Shown here: piece by piece, positions 8,715-17,929 of the stretch
Position numbering within the stretch: the first letter of the stretch is position 1
Layout: every line of letters begins with the position of its first letter
From: Syntrophotalea acetylenica
GTDB lineage: Bacteria > Desulfobacterota > Desulfuromonadia > Desulfuromonadales > Syntrophotaleaceae
Direction of reading: 5' to 3'
Assembly: GCF_001888165.1 (NCBI RefSeq)
Contig: NZ_CP015455.1
Location: forward strand, 3,128,353-3,192,352
Length of the DNA: 64,000 nucleotides
Notes under the pieces: model-generated
Told to the model about the DNA's origin: nothing
Seen by the model: only the letters and a program-made list of their open reading frames with translations
Databases searched by the model: none
Made by a program: the position numbers and the translations under genes

Positions 8715-9554
8715 TCAGGGCATGACCATGTTCTCAAGACGCCGGATACGCTCTTCCACCGGCGGATGGGTCGAGAACAAAGACTTCAGACCGTCACCCC
8801 GCAGCGGATTGACGATAAACATATGCGCCGTGGCCTCATTGACCCTGGGCATGGGCGCGCGACTGTTGGCCATCTCCAGTTTTAGCAGGGCGCTGGCAAG
8901 ATAATGGGGCGTACCGCACAAAGCCGCACCACCCCGATCAGCGGCGTATTCACGGGAACGGGAAATGGCCATCTGCACCAGCATGGCGGCCAGTGGCGCA
9001 AAAATAATCAGCAGCAACAGGCCCAGCGGATTGCCGTTATCGTCATCCCGCCCGCCGAAGCCCCCAAACAGGGCAGCCCACTGGGCCATGTGGGCCAGGT
9101 AGGAAATAGCCCCGGCAATGGTGGCGGCAATGGATCCGATCAGAATATCCCGATGGCGCACGTGGCTCATTTCATGGGCCATGACCCCCATCAGTTCTTC
9201 CCGGGAGAGGATCTGCAGAATCCCTTCGGTCGCCGCCACGGCGGCGTGTTGCGGATTGCGTCCGGTGGCAAACGCATTGGGCGTCGCCTGGGGCAAAATG
9301 TACACCTTCGGCATGGGCAGGCCATTGCGCACGCAGAGCTCCTGCACCACATGGTACAAGGGGCCGCTGTTCACCTCGCGCCCGCGATACATGGCAATGA
9401 CAATCTTGTCGGAAAACCAGTAGGAACCAAGGTTCATGACCGCCGCCAGTACCAGCGCGATCAATGCGCCGCCACGGCCGCCCATCATGCCGCCTGCCCA
9501 CACCAGCAACAGGGTGAGCACGGTCATCAGCAGTACCGTCCTCAAAATATTCAT
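8715..9554 (-). CDS. htpX: membrane zinc metalloprotease HtpX
   Basis: A 279-residue M48 protease. Two N-terminal membrane segments (about residues 5-22 and 28-48) are followed by the zinc motif [10 protein letters not shown] (about residues 127-136), a second hydrophobic pair and the third-ligand motif [15 protein letters not shown]. It degrades misfolded membrane proteins at the cytoplasmic face. Length and topology are standard. A ribosome site (AGAGAGGTG) precedes the ATG. It heads the minus-strand run that continues into rsmB, rpe, the Nudix gene and the methionine enzyme. Confidence 0.95.
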   Translation of the reverse strand: MNILRTVLLMTVLTLLLVWAGGMMGGRGGALIALVLAAVMNLGSYWFSDKIVIAMYRGREVNSGPLYHVVQELCVRNGLPMPKVYILPQATPNAFATGRNPQHAAVAATEGILQILSREELMGVMAHEMSHVRHRDILIGSIAATIAGAISYLAHMAQWAALFGGFGGRDDDNGNPLGLLLLIIFAPLAAMLVQMAISRSREYAADRGGAALCGTPHYLASALLKLEMANSRAPMPRVNEATAHMFIVNPLRGDGLKSLFSTHPPVEERIRRLENMVMP

Positions 9555-9684
9555 GGTTCACCTCTCTTTTGTGGCGTTCTTTGGGTTGCATCCTGTCGCG
9601 ACCACCCCCGAAAGGGCCGGAAGGCCTGACCAAAGCAGGCAGGCGCGTTCCTGATTCGCTGAAGCACTTGCATCGCGGATATCT

Positions 9685-10518
9685 CTACGCACTGACGACA
9701 TGCGCATCCAGCGCCTGCCGGACAGCCTCGATATCGATGCGAGTGTTGAAGCAGGGTCCTTCGGGGCGGGTATTGAAAACGCCGATGACCGGCAGAGGAT
9801 AGGCATCACGAATCCCGGAAGCGAGATCGCGTTCACAGGCCACCGCAATGACAAGCCGGGGACGTTTTTCCATAAGCAGCTTGCGCGCCAGGGTTCCGCC
9901 GGTCGCCACGGCCAGCCCTACGCCACGCTCCTTCGCAAGAGTAGCCAGATCGCCAATGTCGCAACGGCCACAACGCGCGCATTTATCCACATCGCCGGTG
10001 ACCTTGATGGAGCAATCGAAAAGTTGCAGGCAATGGGGCAACAGGATCATGACCCTGTCGGCCGGCACACGGGGATTGCGGGAACACACCAGCTGGTTGT
10101 TCAGGTGGATGAAGCAACGCTGCAAAGCATCGCGATCGAGCCGCATGACCGCACCGATAGCGATAACCGCCGGCATCAGGTAACGAATCACGATGCCGCG
10201 CAATTGCGGAAAAACAAACAGGTCACGGCCGGTCACCATGCTCAGGGCCAGAAGAAGCAATCCCCCGACAATCACGGCAACCAGCGTCAGGACGGCCAGG
10301 CCAAACCAGTAAGGCAGTCGGGGATGGATGGCGGACAACCCGATACTTGGCAACCACCAGACCAGGAATCCGCCGCAGGCGAACAAGCCTCCGACCAGCG
10401 CCAGAAGAATCAGAAACGGTCGTTGCTGGGACAGTGCGCTTTCCGGGGCTCCGGTTTTTCCGCATGCCGCCGAGCAGGCATGACCGCAAGCCTTGTCAGC
10501 TTCCTTCGGGCAAGCCAT
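9685..10518 (-). CDS. DUF116 membrane protein
   Basis: About 277 residues. A cysteine-rich start (KACGHACSAACGK) precedes two membrane segments (about residues 38-60 and 72-97). The cytoplasmic DUF116 domain contains the conserved motif KCARCGRCDIGDL and VACERDLASGI, with cysteines that could hold a metal or iron-sulfur centre. The function of the family is unknown. The chosen ATG at 10518 overlaps the end of fmt by 23 bases; a start at 10572 would add 18 residues inside fmt. Being coupled to fmt and def suggests a link to translation or a simple shared operon. The N-terminal cysteine cluster has no obvious counterpart that I know of. Confidence 0.8.
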   Translation of the reverse strand: MACPKEADKACGHACSAACGKTGAPESALSQQRPFLILLALVGGLFACGGFLVWWLPSIGLSAIHPRLPYWFGLAVLTLVAVIVGGLLLLALSMVTGRDLFVFPQLRGIVIRYLMPAVIAIGAVMRLDRDALQRCFIHLNNQLVCSRNPRVPADRVMILLPHCLQLFDCSIKVTGDVDKCARCGRCDIGDLATLAKERGVGLAVATGGTLARKLLMEKRPRLVIAVACERDLASGIRDAYPLPVIGVFNTRPEGPCFNTRIDIEAVRQALDAHVVSA

Positions 10519-11467
10519 GTCCGGTCTCCAGGCGGGTACCGACCGACAGGCTGGCCCCCCGCAGAAAATCACCTGCCGGCAACTTTTTTTTGCCGGCTAA
10601 TTGCAGTTCGCGCACCCGCAACACGCCCTGCCCGCAAGCTATGCAGACCCCGCAACCATCCGCCGCGACCACGGTACCCGGCTCGGCGTCAGGCCCTTCT
10701 TCCGCCAGGGTGCGCCCAAGCTTCAGCATCTGGCCGTTCCAGGAGGTAAACGCTCCCGGCCAGGGGCTCAATCCCCGCACCAGATTGTGAATGTCCCGGG
10801 CTGGATGTCGCCAGTCAATGCGTCCATCCTCTTTTTTCATCATGGGCGCGTAACTGCTCTGTGCATCATCCTGCGGCTCCGGCCGCAGGGTACCTTCGCA
10901 CAATCGCCGCAGCGTCTCAGCCATGGCTTCCCGGCCCAGCAGCGCCAGTCGATCATGCAACTGTCCGGCCGTTTCTTCGATGCCGATTTCCGTGGCACGC
11001 TTCACCAGCATATCGCCGGTATCCAGACCCACATCCATAAGCATGGTGGTGACGCCGGTGACCTGCTCTCCATCGACAATCGCCTTGTTGATGGGCGCGG
11101 CGCCCCGATATCGCGGCAGCAGAGAGGCATGCACGTTGATGCAGCCGTAGCGCGGAATGTCAAGAATGCTCGCGGGGAGGATCTGACCATAGGCCACCAC
11201 CACGATCAGGTCGGGGCGCAGCGACCGAAGGGTCTCGACCACCGCCGGATCGCGCAGCTTTTGCGGCTGGAATATCGGCAGGCCGTGGGCCACGGCCATC
11301 TCCTTGACAGGCGGCGGAGCAAGCAGTTTGCCCCGCCCCCGGGGCCGGTCGGGTTGGGTAAACACGGCGCAAAGATCAACCCCGGCGGAGAGCAGACCCT
11401 GCAGAGTCGGCAAAGCAAACTCCGGTGTCCCCATGAAAACAGTACGGATAGCCGCTGGCGCGATCAT
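10496..11467 (-). CDS. fmt: methionyl-tRNA formyltransferase
   Basis: A 323-residue enzyme that formylates initiator Met-tRNA using 10-formyl-THF. Signatures are VFMGTPEFALPTLQ, the catalytic motif HASLLPRYRGAAPIN (Asn/His site) and GVTTMLMDVGLDTGDML with the catalytic Asp. The C-terminal tRNA-binding domain (residues about 205-310) is present. The ATG at 11467 shares its A with the def TGA; a GTG one codon earlier is the alternative. The pairing with def, which removes the formyl group, is the classic bacterial arrangement. Confidence 0.96.
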   Translation of the reverse strand: MIAPAAIRTVFMGTPEFALPTLQGLLSAGVDLCAVFTQPDRPRGRGKLLAPPPVKEMAVAHGLPIFQPQKLRDPAVVETLRSLRPDLIVVVAYGQILPASILDIPRYGCINVHASLLPRYRGAAPINKAIVDGEQVTGVTTMLMDVGLDTGDMLVKRATEIGIEETAGQLHDRLALLGREAMAETLRRLCEGTLRPEPQDDAQSSYAPMMKKEDGRIDWRHPARDIHNLVRGLSPWPGAFTSWNGQMLKLGRTLAEEGPDAEPGTVVAADGCGVCIACGQGVLRVRELQLAGKKKLPAGDFLRGASLSVGTRLETGHGLPEGS

Positions 11468-11982
11468 CACAATTCGTGCTCCTGTTGCCGGCGGAGTTTT
11501 TCGTATTTTTTGCGAAACATGCCCTTTTTCAGGGACGAAAGGTGATCCACAAACAGCAGGCCGTGCAAGTGATCGATTTCATGCTGAAAGGCGATCGCAA
11601 GCAACCCGGAGGCTTCCCGGACCACCTCCTGCCCCGCGAGATCAAGATAACGGACCTTGACCCTGGCACTACGCTCGATGCGGGCGTAGTAACCGGGCAC
11701 CGACAGACAGCCTTCCTCTTCAAAGCTCTCGCCGTCGCGCGCAATGATCTCAGGGTTTATCGCGACAATGAGATCCTTTTCTTCCTGTGGAGAGCAATCG
11801 ATAATGATCAGATTTTTGTTGATACCCACCTGGGGCGCCGCAAGACCGACACCGGGGGCGGCATACATGGTATCGGCCATATCCGCCACCAGGGTTCGAA
11901 TTTCCTCGGTGATGCTCTGGATTGGCGCCGATGTTTGCTTCAAGACCGGATCGGGATAATGTCGGATAGGTAAAATTGCCAT
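11467..11982 (-). CDS. def: peptide deformylase
   Basis: A 171-residue metal-dependent deformylase for nascent peptides. All three family motifs are intact: GVGLAAPQVGI, EEGCLSVPG (metal Cys) and QHEIDHLHG (two metal His and catalytic Glu). It is first in the def-fmt-DUF116 operon, with a sigma-70-like promoter about 70 bases upstream. Confidence 0.97.
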   Translation of the reverse strand: MAILPIRHYPDPVLKQTSAPIQSITEEIRTLVADMADTMYAAPGVGLAAPQVGINKNLIIIDCSPQEEKDLIVAINPEIIARDGESFEEEGCLSVPGYYARIERSARVKVRYLDLAGQEVVREASGLLAIAFQHEIDHLHGLLFVDHLSSLKKGMFRKKYEKLRRQQEHEL

Positions 11983-12006
11983 TTAATCAACCTGTTATGA
12001 AATAAA

Positions 12007-12079
12007 CCTGGGCAGGACCCAGGCCAAAAAGAGCCACTGTTGACTTTTCATGATACGTGCAGGCAATACGCAAAGTCAA
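12007..12079 (-). promoter_or_regulatory. sigma-70-type promoter and leader hairpin of def operon
   Basis: On the minus strand TTGACT (12079-12074) and TATCAT (12055-12050) are 18 bases apart. The leader then holds the hairpin CCTGGG-tcctg-CCCAGG (12023-12007) followed by TTTATTT, which may be a weak terminator or attenuator. The -35 box lies only a few bases past the sucD stop, so def is probably expressed independently of sucCD. Confidence 0.5.
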
Positions 12080-12082
12080 CCA

Positions 12083-12982
12083 TCATGGGGCTTGTCGCGG
12101 ATGGCCCCCATTGGGTTCCAGCGCCTGCCGCATGGCATCGGCCATGCGGGCCGGACTCTCGGCGACCACCACGCCGGCCCCACGCAATGCCGCGATTTTG
12201 TCCCGGGCCAGGCCCGATCCGCCATGAACAATGGCACCGGCGTGACCCATGCGTTTTCCAGGTGGCGCCGTGACTCCGGCAATATAAGCCGCCACCGGCT
12301 TTTGCATGTGGCAACGGATCCAATGCGCGGCCTCTTCTTCCGCGGACCCTCCGATTTCGCCGATGAGAAATACGCCGGCGGTTTCAGGATCATCGTTGAA
12401 CAGCGCCAGAACATCGATAAAGGACGTCCCGATAATCGGATCGCCGCCAATCCCGACACAGGTCGACTGACCCAATCCCGCCTCGCTCAATTGCAGAACC
12501 GCTTCATAGGTCAGAGTCCCGCTACGAGACACCACGCCGATATGCCCGGGACGATGAATGTCGGCGGGCAAAATACCTACCTTGCACTGGCCGGGGGTAA
12601 TGAGACCCGGGCAGTTTGGACCGAGCAGGCGCATGGGGCGACCGGCCAGTGCCCTGTTGACCAGCACCATATCCTGAACCGGTACCCCTTCAGTTATGCA
12701 GACCCCCAGCCGGATGCCGGCATCCGCGGCTTCCAGAATTGCCTCCGCCGCTGCCGGAGGCGGCACAAAAACCATCGATACATCGGCCGCGGTATGCTCC
12801 ACCGCCTCCAGAACCGTATCGAAGACGGGAATGCCTTCCACCTGCGAACCTCCCTTGCCAGGCGTGACGCCAGCCACGATCCGGCTGCCGTAATCACGAC
12901 ATGACAAACCATGGTGGCGTCCGGCGCTGCCGGTCAGCCCCTGGACCAGAATACGTGCATTGCGGTCGATAAGAATGGCCAT
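12083..12982 (-). CDS. sucD: succinate-CoA ligase alpha subunit
   Basis: A 299-residue alpha subunit. It shows the CoA-binding Rossmann start [31 protein letters not shown] and the phosphohistidine motif [10 protein letters not shown] near residue 247. With SucC it interconverts succinyl-CoA and succinate with ATP formation. It starts 13 bases after sucC and ends the transaldolase-sucC-sucD run. In this kind of organism it may work in a partial or reductive citric acid branch; that role is inferred. Confidence 0.95.
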   Translation of the reverse strand: MAILIDRNARILVQGLTGSAGRHHGLSCRDYGSRIVAGVTPGKGGSQVEGIPVFDTVLEAVEHTAADVSMVFVPPPAAAEAILEAADAGIRLGVCITEGVPVQDMVLVNRALAGRPMRLLGPNCPGLITPGQCKVGILPADIHRPGHIGVVSRSGTLTYEAVLQLSEAGLGQSTCVGIGGDPIIGTSFIDVLALFNDDPETAGVFLIGEIGGSAEEEAAHWIRCHMQKPVAAYIAGVTAPPGKRMGHAGAIVHGGSGLARDKIAALRGAGVVVAESPARMADAMRQALEPNGGHPRQAP

Positions 12983-12994
12983 GCTGTCGATCCT

Positions 12995-14161
12995 TCAGGC
13001 AGACGCGGCAATACGTCCGACGATGGTTCTGGCTGCCGATTCCAGACAATCCTGCCAGACGATGTTTAATGCGGAACCTTCGAGCAATTTACGCCCCTCT
13101 TCCCGTCGCGCCCCGGCCATGCGAACCACGATGGGCAGGCGACAATCCTTCTCTTGCGCGGCGGCGACCAGACTTTCGGCAATCAGATCGCAACGCATGA
13201 TGCCACCGAAAATATTGACCAGGATACCCGCCACCATCGGATCTTCGAGCAATATGCGAAAGGCCTCCACAACCTTGCCCTGGTCGGCCCCTCCCCCGAC
13301 ATCGAGGAAATTGGCCGGTTGCCCGCCGCACTCGGCAAGCATATCGAGAGTCGCCATGGCCAGTCCCGCGCCGTTTACCAGGCATCCGATACGGCCATCC
13401 ATTTTGATGTAGGCAATATCCGAAGCCGCAGCCCGCACCTCCAGCGGCTCGAATTGCCGGTCATCACGCAGCGCGGAAAGAGCCGGCTGCCGGAACAGGG
13501 CACTGTCGTCAACCGTAAATTTGGCATCCATCGCCAGCAGGCGCTCATCTTCAGTCACCACCAGCGGATTGATCTCTATCAAAGAAGCGTCCTTGTCCTG
13601 AAAACATTGATACAGCGACAGGATCATGCTGGTAGCGGTTTCCGCCACCCGGCCCTCCAGACCAAGAAACCGGGCAATATCCCGGGCATGAAAGGCGCGC
13701 AGCCCGATCAGCGGGTCAACAACCACGCGCCGGACAAGCCGCGGAGACTGGCGCGCGAGTTGTTCGATATCGACGCCACCTTCAGCGGAAGCGATAAGAC
13801 AATAACGCCCGGCACCGCGATCAAGGGTCACAGAGAGATACATTTCGCGGCGCACGGCAACAAGCTCTTCCACCAGCAGGCTGTTGACCGGCAACCCCGC
13901 CTCTCCGGTCTGCGACGTCACCAGATGGCTGTCCAGCAGACGGCCAGCCAGAACGCGCGCCGCATCGGCGCTATCCACCCGAACCACCCCGCCGGCCTTG
14001 CCCCGCCCACCGGCATAAATCTGCGCCTTGACCACACAGGCCCCGCCCAGCGCTTTTGCAGCCAATGCCGCCGCATCGGCGGAATCGACCAGACGGGCGC
14101 GGGGCACCGGGATGCCGTAGCCCTGGAGAAGCTCCTTGGCCTGATACTCATGCATTTTCAT
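12995..14161 (-). CDS. sucC: succinate-CoA ligase (ADP-forming) beta subunit
   Basis: A 388-residue beta subunit with an ATP-grasp domain ([27 protein letters not shown]) and the C-terminal CoA-ligase domain ([23 protein letters not shown]-like stretch, [10 protein letters not shown]). The MKMHEYQ start at 14161 gives exactly the usual family length; the longer frame to 14257 has no matching N-terminus. It is transcribed 46 bases after the transaldolase and just ahead of sucD. Confidence 0.95.
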   Translation of the reverse strand: [388 protein letters not shown]

Positions 14162-14207
14162 GACGATAACCGGTGCCTCTGAAGAAGCGGTCGACGAACC
14201 CGCCCCC

Positions 14208-14855
14208 TCACTGTTGGGATTTATTCCAGTCCGCCAGGAATTTTTCAATCCCGACATCCGTCAAGGGGTGTTTGGTGAGTTGCATGATGACCCCGTAGGG
14301 GATGGTGCAGATGTGAGCACCCATCAGTCCGGCCCTGAGCACATGCAGCGGACTGCGCACCGATGCAACAATCACTTCGGTCTCAAAACCGTAGTTTTTG
14401 AAAATGGTCAGAATTTCCCCAACCCCGCTCATGCCGTCATGCCCGACATCGTCCAAGCGGCCGACAAAGGGGGAGACATAGGCAGCTCCGGCCTTGGCCG
14501 CCAGCAACGCCTGCAGTGGAGAGAAGACCAGGGTCATATTGACACGGATGCCCTCGGCGGCCAGCGCGCGGGTGGCTTTGAGTCCTTCTCCGGTCATGGG
14601 AATCTTGATGACGATATTGGTTGGATGATACTGGATCAATTCCCGGGCCTCGGCGACCATGCCTTCCGCGTCGGTCGCAACCACTTCCGCGGAAATCGGG
14701 CCGTCGATAAGGGCGACTATGTCCTTCAGTACATCGGTAAATTTGCGGCCGGTTTTGGCGACCAACGAAGGGTTGGTGGTGACGCCATCGACCAACCCCA
14801 TGTCGTGGGCGGCTTTAATCTGTTCGATATCGGCGGTATCGATAAAAAATTTCAT
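14208..14855 (-). CDS. tal: transaldolase, small Fsa/TalC type
   Basis: A 215-residue class I aldolase. Features are [16 protein letters not shown], the substrate loop [11 protein letters not shown] and the Schiff-base lysine in [15 protein letters not shown] (about residue 86). The short length marks the TalC/fructose-6-phosphate aldolase subgroup. Transaldolase is the more likely activity, since many homologues of this size in anaerobes are transaldolases, but the aldolase activity cannot be excluded. The ATG follows GGAGG. It is the first gene of a run with sucCD. Confidence 0.9.
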   Translation of the reverse strand: MKFFIDTADIEQIKAAHDMGLVDGVTTNPSLVAKTGRKFTDVLKDIVALIDGPISAEVVATDAEGMVAEARELIQYHPTNIVIKIPMTGEGLKATRALAAEGIRVNMTLVFSPLQALLAAKAGAAYVSPFVGRLDDVGHDGMSGVGEILTIFKNYGFETEVIVASVRSPLHVLRAGLMGAHICTIPYGVIMQLTKHPLTDVGIEKFLADWNKSQQ

Positions 14856-14913
14856 GTGGACCTCCTTCCGCGATTAGCGGTGACAAGGATGGATTCGGGA
14901 AAAGGGTAATTTT

Positions 14914-15186
14914 TTATCCCTGAGACGTGTCGGAAGCATCGGCAGGATCGAAACTTTCCAGACACCGTTGCGAGCAGAAATAGTAGGTTTGTCCTTTGAT
15001 CACCTTTTTAAGAGCCAGGCTTCGAGGCACAAAGGTGCCGCAATGCGGATCGCGCACCATGACCTCTCCCTCCGGGCTTTTCGCGGGCGGGGGTCGGTGG
15101 GTACTGCTTTTAAACAGTCCGGATACCGCCGTAACAAGGTAATAACATAGCAGAAAAAGAAAAAACAGCCACAGCAAACGAAGCAT
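14914..15186 (-). CDS. membrane-anchored YHS/TRASH-like metal-binding protein
   Basis: Ninety residues. An N-terminal membrane segment (residues 3-24, WLFFLFLLCYYLVTAV) is followed by a proline-rich linker and a YHS-type domain. Its cysteines are VRDPHCGTFVP and YYFCSQRCLESF, giving the Cys-Cys/Cys pattern seen in heavy-metal-sensing TRASH/YHS domains. It probably faces the periplasm or cytoplasm as a tethered metal site; its partner is unknown. It lies 7 bases after folK and ends beside a short hairpin. Confidence 0.7.
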   Translation of the reverse strand: MLRLLWLFFLFLLCYYLVTAVSGLFKSSTHRPPPAKSPEGEVMVRDPHCGTFVPRSLALKKVIKGQTYYFCSQRCLESFDPADASDTSQG

Positions 15187-15193
15187 AGTCGGC

Positions 15194-15709
15194 TCACCAT
15201 TGATCGCGCAGACAGCGAATGCCCGCAGGAGAAGATAATCTGGCCATCATTTCCTCCACGGTCTGCCCCAGCAGCGGGTGGAGGAGGCCGGGTGACAGAT
15301 CCCTGAGAGGAACAAGCACAAAGGCGCGTTGATGCAAACGGGGATGGGGAATCGTCAGATCCGCCTGACGGTGGATTTCGTCGCCGAAAAGCAACAGATC
15401 GACGTCGAGAGTGCGAGGCCCCCAGAGTTCCGTGCGACGTCGGCCGAAAAGTTTCTCGACGGCAAGGGCCTCAGCCAGCAGTTCGGCCGCTGAAAGCAGG
15501 GTTTCCACTCGGAGAACGGCGTTAAGGTAGGGGGATTGGCCTGCCGGACCGCCGACCGGCGCGGTCTCATAGATGGGGGATGCGGCCACGACCCGAATCA
15601 GCGGTGGCCGATGCAACGCCCGTCTCGCCCCGCGCAGACAGGCGAGGCGATTCCCGAGGTTGGACCCCAGGGCCAGATAGGCGGTAATGGATCGGCGGCA
15701 ACCGTTCAT
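15194..15709 (-). CDS. folK: 2-amino-4-hydroxy-6-hydroxymethyldihydropteridine diphosphokinase
   Basis: A 171-residue HPPK of folate synthesis that transfers pyrophosphate from ATP to 6-hydroxymethyl-dihydropterin. Signatures are AYLALGSNLGNR, SPIYETAPVG, the metal-binding GPRTLDVDLLLFGD and TIPHPRLHQRAFVLVPL. The start at 15709 precedes the conserved fold; an upstream GTG at 15727 is possible because neither start has a strong ribosome site. Confidence 0.93.
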   Translation of the reverse strand: MNGCRRSITAYLALGSNLGNRLACLRGARRALHRPPLIRVVAASPIYETAPVGGPAGQSPYLNAVLRVETLLSAAELLAEALAVEKLFGRRRTELWGPRTLDVDLLLFGDEIHRQADLTIPHPRLHQRAFVLVPLRDLSPGLLHPLLGQTVEEMMARLSSPAGIRCLRDQW

Positions 15710-15774
15710 AGGGGAGCATTTAACCACAGGCTTTCGCCGGGAGTCAATCGGATCAGGCTTTGCGGAGGCAAACT

Positions 15775-15807
15775 AAAAAGAGCGGCCGGGATTGCTCCCG
15801 GCCGCTC
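15775..15807 (-). terminator. intrinsic terminator after the first alcohol dehydrogenase gene
   Basis: A 12-bp perfect stem (15780-15791 with 15796-15807) has a TTGC loop on the plus strand. Read on the minus strand it is followed by CTTTTTAGTT. It lies about 70 bases after the dehydrogenase stop and separates it from folK. Confidence 0.8.
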
Positions 15808-15879
15808 CTGATCGTACCTTGCTCGTTGACCGTCCGGATGTCACCCAGTGACCATTCGGCAAGTCGATACGGGCGATGA

Positions 15880-17051
15880 TTACATGGCTGCCTTGTAGAT
15901 AGCGATGACCTGATCCAGAGTAGCTTTGCGGGGATTGGTCAGCATGCAGGCGTCCTTCTGAGCATTTTCAGCCATGGTCTTGAGGTCTGCTTCTTTAACA
16001 TTCAGCTCGGTCAGACCGGCAGGAATGCCGATGGAAGCGGACAGTTCGCGGATGGCTTCGATACCGGCGGCGGCAGCTTCGATCACGCTCAGGCCCTCGG
16101 TGTTGACGCCCATGAAGTCGGCGATGTCAGCAAAGCGGTCCGGGCAGGCGATCAGGTTGAAATCGCAAACGGACGGCAGCAGGATAGCGTTGCAGACACC
16201 GTGGGGCAGGTTGTAGAAGCCGCCCAGCTGATGAGCCATGGCGTGTACGTAGCCGAGGGAGGCGTTGTTGAACGCCATGCCGGCCAGGTACTGAGCGTAG
16301 CACATAGCGTCGCGGGCTTCGATGTTGGCGCCCATGGCAACGGCGGGACGCAGCCACTGGGCGATCAGACGGATGGCTTTTTCAGCGCAGGCGTCGGTGA
16401 TCGGAGTAGCGATGGTGGAAACATAAGCTTCGATAGCGTGGGTCAGAGCGTCCATGCCGGTGGCGGCGGTCAGTGCGGGGGGCTTGCCCAGCATCAGAAC
16501 GGGATCGTCAACAGCGATCAACGGCGTTACACGCCAGTCAACGATAGCCATTTTGACATGGGTATCCAAGTTGGTGATGATGCAGAAGCGGGTCATTTCG
16601 GAAGCGGTACCCGCGGTGGTGTTGATGGCGATGAGGGGAGTCATGGGCACGGTGCTCTTGTTCACGCCCTCGTAATCGCGGATGTTGCCGCCGCCAGCGG
16701 TAACCAGGCCGATGCCTTTGGCGCAGTCATGGGAAGAACCGCCACCCAGAGAGACGATAAAGTCACAGCCGTTGTCGGTGAAAACCTTAACGCCGTCATG
16801 CACGTTCTTGTCGGTCGGGTTGGGCTCGGCACCGGGGTAGATGACGACGTCAACACCAGCGGCTTTAACATAGCCGGCGATGGTATCGGCAACACCCATT
16901 TTCATCAAACCGGCGTCGGTAACGAGAAGGGCTTTTTAGCGCCGAGTTCCTTGGCCTTGGGACCAACTTCTTTGGCGCAACCAGGACCCATCAGGGTAAC
17001 GCTGGGGATGAAAAAGCCGTAGGTGGTTTCTGCGAGGTTGACAATTGGCAT
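15880..17051 (-). pseudogene. iron-containing alcohol dehydrogenase, copy 1, frameshifted in a homopolymer
   Basis: The N-terminal 40 residues (MPIVNLAETTYGFF... to GAKK) and the rest (from about [12 protein letters not shown]) lie in different frames. The intact paralogue at 21228-22400 has six A/T at the junction where this copy has five (16933-16937). Restoring one base gives exactly 390 residues, the paralogue's length. Elsewhere the protein is intact: [11 protein letters not shown] cofactor site, [12 protein letters not shown] and [16 protein letters not shown] iron ligands. It would oxidise a primary alcohol or reduce the aldehyde with NAD(H). AGGAGG precedes the ATG at 17051. The defect is probably a sequencing error; real phase variation or decay is less likely. 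Confidence 0.88.
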
Positions 17052-17929
17052 GATTAATCCTCCTAGATTGAGCGTTGATGGAAATAACCCACACAACCAA
17101 AACTGCCCGAATTACTTACTACAATGAAAAATACAAATCAAACCATTTTTTTAAACTATTGTTTCCGTATACGTTACGTTCAAAATATCCCAAAAGGTAT
17201 TAAAAAATATTTTTTGTATACGAAAATGCTGCAACCAGAAAATAACGACTATAACTTGATAAGTTATCGGTTTTTTCAAATGCAAATACAAAAAGAATTT
17301 ATAAGGTATACGATACTTTTATAACTAATAAAAAGTTGGTTGTTTTGAAAGAATTTTTTAGAAATTATCACCAGAAAACTTTTTCAGTAGCACTTATGAT
17401 CGATTTCATTGAAACAAAATACTTCAATTTTAAAACAGTATTTTGTTGATTTTTTGTCTGGTCTACAGGTTGCGGAATTTTTTTAATAACGGAAAAACAC
17501 CTATTCAATGGCGATTTGTAAAAAAATCAACAATCAAGGACCTAAAACCCATATAATTACTTAACAATTTTCTTCAAAAGGCATACAAACATCGTTTCAA
17601 ACAAATGCGCCGCCAAGGGAACTCTGGGAAGAGCATGAAACCATGAACGTTTGCGGGGAAAATCAATGGAGCATTGCAGCCCCAAACTACGGCAGGAGAG
17701 ACCGCACAGGACGCACCCCAATCGTGTACATCCAAAGCGATAGTCTCGAAATCAACTAATGTTCAACCGGAGTTTTCAGATGGGAAAGGGGCAAAAAAAG
17801 CCGGCTCATGGCCGGCTTCGATTCGGAACAAATTACCCTGCCACCTTTATGGAAATAATACAGCCACGAAGCATTGCGGGGTCCTGGAAATACGGGACAG
17901 GTCCACGGAATGGAATTTTCGAGATGCCA
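17052..17929. other. AT-rich regulatory stretch upstream of alcohol dehydrogenase copy 1
   Basis: I see no gene in these 878 bases. From about 17100 to 17600 the sequence is strikingly AT-rich against a GC-rich background. It holds three GTATACG heptamers (17167-17173, 17216-17222, 17306-17312) and the inverted repeat GATAA-g-TTATC (17258-17268). A weak sigma-54-like match on the minus strand is TGGCGG-N5-TTGTT (17615-17600), with GT where the nearly invariant GC should be. Together this looks like a large, protein-bound promoter region for the dehydrogenase. Confidence 0.45.

Noticed and set aside
16925..16940. Programmed -1 ribosomal frameshift in alcohol dehydrogenase copy 1
   Set aside because: The run is only five A plus G, lacking a full slippery heptamer, and no stimulatory stem follows closely. 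The paralogue simply has six A.
17459..17474. Plus-strand sigma-54-like match TGGTCT-N5-TTGCG
   Set aside because: Spacing fits but the -24 element is poor, and no plus-strand gene lies downstream before the convergent ThiF-like gene.
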